Positions 54,515 to 64,000 of a stretch of DNA of 64,000 bases are shown piece after piece (the first letter of the stretch is position 1; each line of letters opens with the position of its first letter). A model generated the notes under the pieces. That model saw only the letters and a list, made by a program, of their open reading frames with translations, searched no databases and was not told where the DNA came from. The position numbers were made by a program, and so were the translations under genes. The stretch covers positions 1,984,001-2,048,000 of the forward strand of contig MQVO02000003.1 in NCBI GenBank assembly GCA_001986395.2, given 5' to 3'. The DNA comes from Irpex lacteus. Its lineage: Eukaryota > Basidiomycota > Agaricomycetes > Polyporales > Irpicaceae.

Positions 54515-54573
54515 GACGCAGATCGCTGCAGGCCTTCGCGCCTCTGGCGCTCCGGCCAGCAGCTTTCTGCGTC
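54515..54573. repeat. 59-nt hairpin-forming sequence
   Basis: Nested arms: GACGCAGA (54515-54522) pairs with TCTGCGTC (54566-54573). GCTGCAGGCC (54525-54534) pairs at 9 of 10 positions with GGCCAGCAGC (54554-54563). GCGCC (54538-54542) pairs with GGCGC (54546-54550) around a TCT loop. That is 22 paired positions of 23 in the three stems. Confidence 0.8.
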
Positions 54574-55177
54574 GGTTGCATTTTATTTTGGCATAGCTAT
54601 GCTTCGCACCAGCAGACTTAGCAAGTACTTATGAAGAGAACCTACTTATGTACTAAGCATATCGATAATCGCCAGCCTGAGTCACTGTTCCTTGCAAAGT
54701 CTTGTACTTGCTAGCTTGCGAGTCTTGGACAAGGGGGAAAGGAGCTAGATAAGCCATGCATCTCGTATGTATCACATGCACGACTATTAGCATTTGGAGT
54801 TCATTGCAATTGTGACGAGGCCACATTGGTTGCCAGCGACGGTGCTGCTAAACGGACTTCATACTCGCACAGGTCGATCACAATTTTACGTAAGCTTTCG
54901 CGCGCCCTTTTGGTCCGAATCGCAATTGAACGTCGGGCCAGCGCTTGCATCGCAGTGACCTCGCACATGAAGTTCTAAGTTTTTTTTTATATCGCGAGGG
55001 CATATTCACGCGAAGTGTTTTATTACTACTATAAAAGCACGATATTTTCTGATTGAAACCCATGCTTATTTGTTGGGTAAAGTCATATATATGTACATAC
55101 AGTAGCAACTACACACTACGTATACTGATCATAGTGAGAGCTAATGGTTACTGGATTTGCGGCGTCGGCCGCGACGA

Positions 55178-55221
55178 CCAGGGGCTCTGCCCCTGGACCC
55201 CGTCAGGGCGTTCCCCCCTGA
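55178..55221. repeat. Two adjacent GC-rich stem-loops
   Basis: CCAGGGGCTCTGCCCCTGG (55178-55196) has perfect 8-bp arms around TCT. TCAGGG (55203-55208) pairs with CCCTGA (55216-55221). The surrounding 55145-55240 is much more GC-rich than its neighbourhood. Confidence 0.7.
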
Positions 55222-57261
55222 ACCCCCCTCGTGTTTTGTCTGTTCTACAGCGTATCGCACCGCTTTCGCAGTTGTATTTGCCGGTTCGGGCAGTTCTTGT
55301 CTCTTGCGGGGCGCCGAGGCATTACAGCAGGATCCTCGTGTTCTACGAGCGCTATCTGTGTGTTGAAGGAGGTAAATCAGCAACAAATCTGCTACAAAAG
55401 AAAGGAATCATACTCACCTGTAGGCCGTAGGGTGTGGTGGTAGCAGAGGAGGTTGTACGAGCCCTCGTCAGCCCACCGTCGGGCGAGGAAGCCTCAATTT
55501 CAATCTCCGACGCATGCCGAAGCGGCATTGCCTATTTGGATTCACATCCCGACGATCAGCTTGAATCTCAATTAGATCGTCGCGTGATCGAATTGTGCGA
55601 GGCTCAATTCCCTGCTAAACCGTGACCGAAGAGCCTTCATGAAGGCGCTGGTTTGGGGCGCATCAATTATTCACGTGCCATTCACGTGACCCGACGCAAG
55701 AGAAGTTGGACAAAGCTTCACCCCTAGAACCCTAAGACCCTTCCTCCCAGCTTAGACGCTGGTAGCGGGAATTTCGCCAACCGGCTGCTGACGCTGGCAT
55801 GCTGGACGATTAACACAGCAGATATTACATTCGACGGCACGTACAACAAGATGATCCCACTACAGACAGCAGAACATAAGTGTAGGCCTTGAATTCGATG
55901 GAGGGGGCTGCTGTAGAAGCTCCAGAGCAGGGGCGCGCTTATTTTTACCGGTAGAATGTCGCTCTGATGATGCTCAGGCTGGTGAAGCCTGTTACTGACC
56001 ACCACAATCGTTTCCATCCCGCGCTCTTCAATAGCACACAACATGTTCAGCTCATGCTGAAGGCACTGGATACGTCCATAGGCTGCTGCAACTATGTAGC
56101 AATTTGGCCCTGTACGAAAAGGATGTTTCGGGGATTACGGTGAGCGTGTGGATCATCTATTTCTATCTTCACCTTCTTCAAGTGAATCACGACTGCGACA
56201 TGCAATGCGACAACTTATACCTCTGGATGCACTGCTCTCGACCAATCAATACGCGTTAACACGAGTGCTGATCCAGCGTGTCTGTTACCGGTGGCCGCTA
56301 TAACCCCTCCCCATGCACCTCCCGAGTCGGCGTAACAGAAAGCGAAGGACTTCGCGCTTCGATCTAATTAAAGCACATCGTCACATGCCCCATGAATTCG
56401 GAATCTGTGAAAAAAGAGTGGTGAGTCTCTCTCACGAGTCAAATAATGCCTGCGAGCTCTAATACGAATACGAGGAGCAGCGACGCTTCATCGAAACGAT
56501 GGTGGGGTATACAGTGATCACGCGCGTAAACTCCACTCAGGTAGTTTTTTGGCCTACGCAGGTTCGCTGTGATCTGGCGAAGTCAACGGGTGTCTACATA
56601 CTCGGACTTGCCAAAACGCTTGGCCGGAGGCTTCCCCGCAGACAATCTACGAAGCTATGCTATGAATGCGCCTCTTATCCTCTCTTACACCAAGATGTAA
56701 GCTATAACGCACAAGAAAGTTGTACTTCGGAGTGACCAGGACTCCTTGGTATCCCGGGAGACAGAGGAGTACAAGCACAGCACAAACGACGATGATATCG
56801 AGCGAACAGATGACGATAGGTTCAATATCACCTGTGCTGATGAGTTCTTGGCAAGATTTTGTCCTCGATTAAGTTGTACGGAAGGGCAGGCTGCGCTGCG
56901 CTTAGCTTCGAACATTGCCCTGATCTCAGCTGCAGCTGCAGCTTCTTCACAGCATTGGTGACGGATGATTTCTGGCGAAATGGCAGCTTCTTCGAGCTTC
57001 TAATCATTGACAGCAGGGCACACGTCCCTTTGCGCCAAGCCGTAAACTGCATCCGCAATGCCTTCCCCGTCCGTTTCTTGGCGTATCACCCCGCGCCCGC
57101 GTCTTGTTTGACGTTTTCAGGTAGTGGGTGCTGTGGGTCCACCTCTTGCCAAACTCGGGGTATTCCATAGGAATACGCTACCAGCTCACCTCCAGCGGGC
57201 ATTGGTAGCAAACGCCTACACTTGTACAGTGTGCATACTTCACACAGAGAGTCGGCATAGG

Positions 57262-57268
57262 TATAAAA
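57262..57268 (+). promoter_or_regulatory. TATA box of oxalate decarboxylase
   Basis: TATAAAA lies 121 nt upstream of the ATG at 57383. It is followed by a CT-rich initiator-like leader (CTCTTCCTCTCTTCCTCTG at about 57310). Confidence 0.7.
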
Positions 57269-57382
57269 GGCATCCTCATTCCTCAGTAAACAGCATCGGC
57301 ATTCGACCGCTCTTCCTCTCTTCCTCTGCGAACCCATCTTCCCCGCACTACTTCTCCTCTCACAACCCCAACGAGCTTTACG

Positions 57383-59395
57383 ATGCCTAGCATGAAACTC
57401 ACCTCTACTCTCCTCGCTGCTGCTTGCCTTGCAGCTTCGTCCTTCGCGGCTCCCGCAGGAAGCGCCTCCAGCTCTGCCCCAGCTGCCACCCAGACTGCGC
57501 CATACGCCAGCGAGAACTCGAACCAGCAGTTGTGGAGCCCTGACCAGAATGTCGCCCCAGTGCCCATCCGTGGCACCCTTGGAGCGACTATCCTCGGTCC
57601 CCAGAACTTGGCCACTGATCTGCAGAATGCGGATCTGCTTGCCCCGCCATCGACCGACTCTGGCACCGTGTGAGTAACCTAATGCAGTGTACAGTATAAG
57701 AGACACTGAACTAATGGTCTCGATACAATGCAGTGGCAACGCCAAGTGGCCATTCAGTCTCAGTCACAACCGTCTCCAGACCGGTGGCTGGGCCAGGCAG
57801 CAGAATGGTATGCTCCTCGAGTCCCCCACACATGTCTTCGCTACTGACAATGCTTACAGTCAAGGTCATGCCAATCGCTACCGAGATGGCTGCCGTCAAC
57901 ATGCGTCTTGAAGCCGGCTCCCTTCGGTAAGTGATGGGTCTACAAAGCTTAGAACAATTTTGCTCACAGGACCAATAGTGAGCTTCACTGGCACAAGACC
58001 GCTGAGGTATATATCTCAGCATTATCATATGCGCACAGCTAACTCTATGAAATTGACAGTGGGCATATGTCCTCAAGGGTAACATGAGCGTTTCCACTGT
58101 CAACCAGGCTGGCGAAAGCTACTACGACACTATCGTGAGGAAGCTTCACATACCCCGGGTTTGCGATAGGTCTGACATGGTAATACAGGGGCCTGGTGAC
58201 CTCTGGTACTTCCCTCCTGGTGTTCCCCACGTTCTTCAAGCCACCAACGACCTCCCCGAGGGCTCTGAGTTCCTTTTGGTACGTCTTGCATGATTCTCCT
58301 CCTGAAGGCCGCCCCTAATTATCGCGCTTAACCTTCAGGTCTTCGACGACGGTGACTTCAGCGAAGACTCGACCTTCTCGGTAGGCCACAATGTTCTCCC
58401 TCTATCACGATTATCAAACTAACATCTACCATACAGCTGACCGACTGGCTCAACCACACTCCCAAGTCTGTCTTGGCCAAGAACTTCGGTGTAGACGAGT
58501 CTGCCTTCGATAGGATCCCCGGAAAGGAGTTGTATATCTTCCCTGCTGGTAAGAAGACATTGTCTGAGTATGCTTCTCAGTACTTACCGTGTGACTCTCA
58601 GATGTCCTTGGAGCGAGCTACAAGGCACCCGTTGGCGCCGCTGGAACCGCAAAGTCACCCTACACTTACAAGGCCTCTCAAATCAAGGCAACACCGTTGG
58701 CCGGTGGCTCTGCCAAGATTATCGACTCCACCACCTTCAACGTCTCCAAGACGATCGCTGCCGCCGAAGTCACCGTCGAGCCCGGACACATTCGGTACGA
58801 GTCCGATGTTGCAATAATTCTTAAGAGGTTCGGAAACTGACCACCGAACAGTGAGCTCCACTGGCACCCCGACTCCGACGAGTGGAGCTACTTCCTGTAT
58901 GTTGTCAATGCGCTGCGAATGCATGGATGACGCTCACAATTCTTTTAGCGAGGGCAACGCTCGTGTCACTCTCTTCGCCTCTAGTGCCAATGCTAGGACG
59001 TTCAACTATCAGGCGAGTGTTTTGATTAATCATGTTGAACCTTAACGCTCATATTTCTGACTACAGGCCGGTGATGTTGGATATGTCCCCGCTTCTTACG
59101 GTCACTACGTCGAGAACACCGGAAACACTACGCTTCGCTTCCTCGAGGTCTTCAAGTCTGGTAAGTGCCTTTCATGATCACGACTGAATACTTTCTAAAC
59201 GGCGTGTCTCTAGATAAATTCGAGGATATCAGCTTGGGCCAGGTTCGTGATCCACCTTTCTGATAACCTTCAATGTAGAACTAACAAATCACCCAGTGGC
59301 TTGCACTCTCTCCTCCCGAGCTCGTCAAGGATCACCTCCAACTCGACGACGCAACGATCGCTCGCCTGAACACTACCAAGGGTACTGTTGTCTAA
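57383..59395 (+). CDS. Oxalate decarboxylase (secreted bicupin)
   Basis: It is a manganese bicupin that splits oxalate to formate and CO2. Fourteen exons (57383-57669, 57734-57807, 57860-57926, 57979-58006, 58060-58134, 58189-58278, 58339-58380, 58437-58548, 58602-58794, 58852-58896, 58949-59012, 59067-59160, 59214-59242, 59297-59395) give 432 residues. A signal peptide covers about residues 1-22 ([19 protein letters not shown] after MPS). Cupin 1 ligands are His146, His148, Glu152 and His191. Cupin 2 ligands are His326, His328, Glu333 and His372. The active-site lid reads S215-E-D-S-T with Glu216 present, matching the decarboxylase SENST lid except Asn to Asp, and arguing against an oxalate oxidase. 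The intron after 59012 appears to be GC-AG. In wood fungi these enzymes limit extracellular or periplasmic oxalate. Inducibility by acid is known for the family, not shown here. Confidence 0.96.
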
Positions 59396-59710
59396 ACAAC
59401 CCCACACTCACCCATCCACCTGCCTTCCATGACCTGTCAAGAATATTACGACACTCACGACCTAGAGTAATTTTCGACGATAGATGTACAATTATAGACT
59501 TTCTTGAATACATTGTATTTTATGGTGAACAACTCTACGGGATATTGCCAAGTATAAGTTTGCGTGTAAGTTTCGCATTTTTTATTCTCATTGGAATTAA
59601 GGTTTCAATGGGGATGGTCTAGCAAGGTTTCGAAGGGCTAGGATTTGTGTGCTTCACAGTTGACAGGATAATAAGGTGGCGAGGGGGAACATGATGGGTG
59701 AATAAGTGTG
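59396..59710. other. Convergent 3' spacer
   Basis: These 315 bp lie between the oxalate decarboxylase stop and the DUF6533 stop. They are AT-rich at 59480-59620. No gene seen. Confidence 0.5.
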
Positions 59711-61469
59711 TCATACTCGCCGCAGAACCTAACACCCAGTAATGAGTCGCGTGCGGCCGCGAAAAACGTCAGGCGGGTATAAGGGCATACCTCCTGTATA
59801 TCGTTTTCGTCTTCCTGGGAAAATCTGTCCCTTTCCTCTGCTGAAGAAAGATTAGGCGATTGCTCGTTGCGCTGGGCATCTTGCATATGATCAAGCCCAG
59901 TTAAGTCGCCCGGAGAGTCCATGATTTGAATGAAGGCGTCCGGATTGAGATCGTCGACAACACCACATTGACTATCGGGTTGACGGAGAATGTCGCTATT
60001 TAGTCTTGGGCTTCCTGGTTGATCGTTTATTCGACGTAGGTTGAGCATGAGATGGCATGAGAGAATTGGAGTTAAGCTTGGGTCTAATCGTTAGTGGTGC
60101 TCTGCAACTGCGACCCAAAAGAATAATACTCACACGTAGATGAAAGCGGTCAAATATTGGATTTTCTGAAAGGAATCGTTAGTATAAAACAAACTGAGAT
60201 ACGCGATTCAACCTACCCAGACCGAAAAGGTGATCATCTGGAATATGTTCATGACTAGGAGGATGCTGATGGCAGGAGGTTAGGTCAATACGGAACTCCG
60301 AGCATGATACTAACAAAAAATATGCGGAGCCTGAGAAAAAAGGATAGGTCAAGATTGGAAGGTACCAAGTTCACGGGATACACACCATCTTGTATAATAG
60401 CAGTCGACAGGGGTACGGCTATGAGCTTTCGCGCCTCAATCCATTCGGGAACCGTTTTGGTGAGAGTCGAGGCCAGAACTATCGCGTCTGCGGCAATGAC
60501 AAACAAACGACAGGTATAGACAACTAAGAGGATATCAAAAACCCGAGAGTGACCAAAACAAAAGCGAGAATATACATCTGCGAACATCGTCGGAATGGGG
60601 TGGCCACAGAGACATGTTGATACGTACTGAGCTTCCAGGGAGGGACTAAGAGGGTCAATCATGCCACAAGGCGAAAGTGGCGGCCCTGTGATGGCTGGTT
60701 TGTATCGAACAAAAGTATACTAATGGGTGATAAGTTCGATGACACGGTCAAACTTGAAGCTTACCCACTTACCAAATTGATAACGAAGGGAATTAGATTC
60801 AGCAGTAATACTGCAGGTGCCAAAAGAGAGTGTTTCCACACTTGCAAGGCGTACACTCGGTAAGCGGAAAAAACTATCAATAGTGCAACGATAATAATGG
60901 GACGTTGTGGAGAAGCTTACCAGCAAAGCATAAGATAATGCCTAGAATTATCCCTTCTATCAACCGGGTCATGGCGACACAAGTGGTTCTGATCAATGCA
61001 CGTTCAGCGTTCGAATGACTGTCCTCTTGATCTGGACTCACGTCTGTAAACAATATTATCAGCTGAATGTTAGCACTGGGCGCGAAAGTACGCACTGGAG
61101 AGACTTTGCTGGACAAAAAGCCGATAATACCGTATAATACAGATAGATATCGATTTGCAAGGAAGAGTATCGACGCAGCACTGAGATTCTTGCCTCGAAG
61201 TCCGTAACACCACACCAGCCGCATTTCCTCGTCAAACGTGATGATACGATCATAGATTGCGACAGCTGAAATGTGGCGATTGAGTCTTCGCTTCGCTCTT
61301 CAAGTAGCTGGCTACGCACACAGCAGTGCGACGTTGATAAAGTCATCAACCTGACTAGAGGAAAGCTGGTTCAGTTCTACCAAAATTAAGACGATAGACG
61401 TTTCACCTACAAGGCTTTCACGATAGCAATATCTAATTCCGTGTAAGCTTTTGGGGAAGACGCCGACAT
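59711..61469 (-). CDS. DUF6533-type membrane protein, tandem copy 1
   Basis: It is a multi-pass membrane protein of the same family as the gene at 1904. From ATG 61469 it reads MSASSPKAYTELDIAIVKA. A splice into the VDDFINVALLSVAIYDRIITFDEE signature follows (given in pieces: VDDFINVAL and AIYDRIITFDEE), then WCYGLRGKNLSAASILFLANRY. Later exons hold a membrane segment near 60960 (IEGIILGIILCF), AYRVYALQVW, and ADAIVLASTLTKTVPEW (about 60490-60425). The C-terminal tail NLRRINDQPGSPRL leads into an acidic Ser/Asp-rich region. A final intron (GTATGC at about 59790) gives the end QEVLRRV with stop at 59713-59711; copy 2 ends the same way. A TATA-like ATAAATA lies about 70 nt upstream on the minus strand (61534-61540). 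Confidence 0.82.
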
Positions 61470-62522
61470 GATGTATGCGCAGTGTGCTCGAGATGTCGTG
61501 GAGATGAGGCCTTGAGTAAGACCGTACTCCCTGTATTTATGCAAAGTTCCACTGGTAGCCTTAGCTGAAAATACTCTTTGCAGTGACTATTCATGGCCTG
61601 GCGGATTGCTTGACGTTTTTGGCGGTGGATCGCTCACGTCATCCTGAGCGTTGTAACTTGAAATGCCCTGGAAATACAATCCCCGATCGCATTTCCCGAA
61701 ACGCGCCGTGACCTAAGTATGTACGGCATGAGTCTCCTGACATAGTAGAATACTTACAGTCGGCCACATGGGTACGAGCGCGTCCGTCGGTCCGAGATAG
61801 GTACCAACAGGCAGGCAAGCAAAGAGGTTTTTTTCGACGCCAATAACGAATTTACTTGCGCTTTCAAGTTGGATGAGCATAACCCCCATCCCACGCTCAG
61901 TGATCGTCATATACCTACCATCTGCTTACCTATTGAACCCTTTGCCACTGCATGTGCTTGTTTTCCACAACCTGATCTTCACATCTGGGTTCTCCCACAC
62001 TGGCCACGCTGGCCTCACCGCATTCTGTCAATTGTGGGATATTGTCATGCTGCTCAAAGTAGGACAAACAAGATAAAGTTTTTGAGTATGCTGCAGCTGC
62101 ATCGTGTTGCGCCAACCCTCTCGTAGACAATAACCTGCTGTGTGATCTGTCAGATGCAGGAATGTTAACACGATTTGTTTCGGCCGTGTAATCTTGTCGG
62201 ATTGCCAGCTGGCAAGACCTCTAGGGCGGTCAGCGAGACACATACCATCCAGTCGTGTTACGCCGCAACGAGTTTCAAGCCCTTGTTCATGTATAGCCCA
62301 CAATTTCGGGAAATTGACAAGAGGTCACTCACCGATCTGGACATAGCGATGCTGACGTGCTCGGAAAGGGTACGAGCGAGTTGCATTCTTGTAGTCGCAG
62401 ATCCGTAATAGCGTCAGAATGTGAACGTCTGGATGCTGCTTATTGAAATGATGTTACAGGGATACTGTAGAGGCGAAGACCGTGATCGATCGGTTGGATA
62501 ATTGTACATGTAGATGGCTATG
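61470..62522. other. Spacer between tandem DUF6533 copies
   Basis: These 1.05 kb include the copy 1 promoter and the copy 2 3' UTR. Three overlapping minus-strand frames (61713-62303) look partly coding (GMGVMLIQLESASKF) but match no family that I recognise and cannot be joined convincingly. Confidence 0.4.
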
Positions 62523-64000
62523 TCAAACCCGCCGCTGAATCTAATACAAATGATGAGCTTCGTTCGGTACCGAAGGGCGTCAGACATACCTCTTGTATCT
62601 CGTCTTTCTGTTCCCGGGAGCAACTATCACTCTTCCCTGAGGAGCAGTCAGATGACCGCGTCGTGTGTAGAGTATTGAGGGTGAGGTTTGGAAAATCTAC
62701 ATCCCGAAAAGAAGGAGTTTTGTGGTGCGACGCGCCGCTGCTGCTATCTGAGTCGCTCGGAGAATCTATGATTTGGTTGAACGCGTCTAAGTTGAGGTTG
62801 TCGAAGTTGAGGTTCACGGAAGGCTGGGCTGCTGGTTTGTCTTCACTATCATACTGATCATCCAGTTGGTAGAGGATGTGGCTATTGAGGCTTGGACTTC
62901 CTGATTGGTTGTTTACTTGACGGAGGTTGAGCATGAGACGGCATGAAAGAACCGGGGTCAAACTTCAGTGGATTGTCAGTCTATGCTACTGTAATTGAGA
63001 CGAAAGAGAGTACTGACACGTAGATGAAAGTAGTTAGATACTCGGTTTGCTGAAAATAATCATTAGTATGAGAGATTGAAGGTGATACGTGTGGTTCAAC
63101 CTACCCAGACTGCAAAGGTGATCATCTGGAATATATTCATGACCAGGAGTATGCTGACGGCGGGAAGTTAGGTCGTTCGTAGCATAGAGGCTGAGAGGCG
63201 ATGACACTAACAAGAAATACGCCGAGCCTGAGGGAGGAGGGTAAAGTCAACACCAGAAAATAATGGTCAACTTCACGGAATACACACCATCTTGTATAAT
63301 AGCAGTCGACAACGGCACAGCTATCTTCAACTTCCGCGCCTCAATCCACGCCGGGACAGTTTTGGCGAGAGTCGAGAACAGGACTATGGCGTCTGCTGCG
63401 ATGGCTGATAGACGACAGGCACGGACAACTGAGGAGATGTCAGGGATCTGAGGATGATTGAAGCAACAGAGTGGACGTACATCTAAGAGGAGTCGTTAGT
63501 ACGAAGTATGGCGGAGACGTGAAACTACGCACTGGATCTCGAGGGAGGGGCTAAGAGGGTCGATCACAGCACAAGGTGAAAACGACGGTCCTATAGCGGC
63601 TGGTTTATACCGGATGAAAGCGTACTAAAACGAATAATGAGTTCGTCTACGAAAACTAGGTATCCCACTCAGGGCACTTACTAGGTTGATACAGAAGGGA
63701 ACCAAGTTAAGTAGGAATACGATAGCAGCCAATATAGCGCGGTGCCACACTCGCAAGGCGTACACGCGGTAGGCGGAGAATACTAGTCGGGGTCAGTGAA
63801 CAGATGGTAATCCGACGTGGTTGAGAAAACTTACGAGCGAAGCATAGGACCAGGCCTAGGACGATCCCTTCCGTCAATCGGGTCACAGCGGCGCATGTCG
63901 TTCTAGACAATACACATTCAGCACACGAACGCTTTCCATCTTCAACCAAACCAGACTCACGTCTACAAATAACAACATCAGTACACCGTGTCTGCCAAAC
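62523..64000 (-). CDS. DUF6533-type membrane protein, tandem copy 2 (5' end outside window)
   Basis: It is a paralogue of the gene at 59711, truncated only by the window edge. The readable part covers a TTCAAVTRLTEGIVLGLVLCFA membrane segment (about 63920-63850), AYRVYALRVW, the ADAIVLFSTLAKTVPAWIEARK region (about 63400-63320), then NLRQVNNQSGSPSLN and an acidic Ser/Asp-rich tail. The last intron (about 62589-62541) gives the ending DEIQEIQRRV and stop at 62525-62523. Exon order and several introns are the same as in copy 1. A 32-nt block spanning an exon/intron junction is identical between copies (60378-60409 and 63280-63311). The N-terminal YDY...FD signature lies beyond position 64000. 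Confidence 0.8.

Larger units (their letters stand above)
53713..57382. other. Gene-poor region with strong DNA hairpins
   Basis: This 3.7 kb region lies between the divergent ABC transporter and oxalate decarboxylase starts. I found no intact gene. Short frames near 55434-55625 and 54878-55108 may be relics. It contains a 22-bp palindrome at 53781, a 59-nt hairpin at 54515-54573, a CTTG/CAAG-rich patch near 54690-54735, and two GC hairpins at 55178-55221. This suggests old mobile-element material. Confidence 0.5.

Noticed and set aside
55434..55625. Short frame ending in a plausible acidic helix (QLESQLDRRVIELCEAQF)
   Set aside because: Coding-like composition but no start context, partner exon or family; possibly a relic, not called as a gene.
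61713..62303. Possible gene or DUF6533 relic between the tandem copies
   Set aside because: Individual frames cannot be joined by plausible splice sites and share no motif with the flanking paralogues.

Overview
This window is eukaryotic nuclear DNA from a filamentous fungus, most likely an Agaricomycete (mushroom-type basidiomycete). The genes are cut by many short (about 45-70 nt) GT-AG introns. The protein families include two that I know as typical of Agaricomycetes (DUF6533 membrane proteins and a DUF6593 protein), together with a Zn(II)2Cys6 regulator, a secreted oxalate decarboxylase and the alpha-aminoadipate lysine pathway. There are no operons, rRNAs, CRISPR arrays or intact transposons. 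I saw no convincing tRNA. All gene models below were built by hand from open frames, splice signals and family motifs. For the genes whose exons I summed, the coding length divides by three without internal stops.

Layout. 1-1504 (+): 3' part of homocitrate synthase. 1904-3559 (-): DUF6533 membrane protein. 4708-6309 (+): acetate kinase. 6525-7379 (-): DUF6593 protein. 8303-11424 (+): membrane-anchored copper amine oxidase. 11425-14353: gene-poor, with small hairpins and a TATA promoter. 14354-18444 (+): a 1313-residue low-complexity protein with a charged helical C-terminal part. 18959-20116 (-): MYND zinc-finger protein. 20117-23816: gene-poor, with short palindromes and repeats. 23817-26657 (+): phosphoketolase. 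27914-30156 (+): DUF2235 alpha/beta-hydrolase. 30629-31486 (+): HIT-triad protein. 31829-33283 (-): short-chain dehydrogenase. 34104-35617 (+): F-box-like protein. 36754-37771 (-): single-pass membrane protein with an SH3-like C-terminus. 39065-40498 (-): another single-pass membrane protein. 43172-47042 (+): Zn(II)2Cys6 transcription factor. 47266-53712 (-): ABCC-type full ABC transporter. 53713-57382: gene-poor, with strong DNA hairpins. 57383-59395 (+): oxalate decarboxylase. 59711-61469 and 62523-64000 (-): two tandem DUF6533 paralogues, the second running off the window.

How the genes fit together. The clearest metabolic link is that phosphoketolase (makes acetyl phosphate from xylulose-5-P or fructose-6-P) and acetate kinase (acetyl phosphate + ADP to acetate + ATP) lie on the same strand about 17.5 kb apart. 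Together they form the fungal phosphoketolase-acetate kinase pathway. Oxalate decarboxylase and copper amine oxidase are degradative oxidative or acid-handling enzymes common in wood and litter fungi. The transcription factor and the ABC transporter are convergent neighbours, but nothing in the sequence shows that one controls the other.

No wholly new multi-gene system is evident. The most notable observations are the Xfp/Ack linkage, a 13-nt micro-exon carrying the topaquinone tyrosine of the amine oxidase, a 59-nt hairpin in the 54.5 kb desert, several perfect inverted repeats in promoters, and the tandem DUF6533 duplication.
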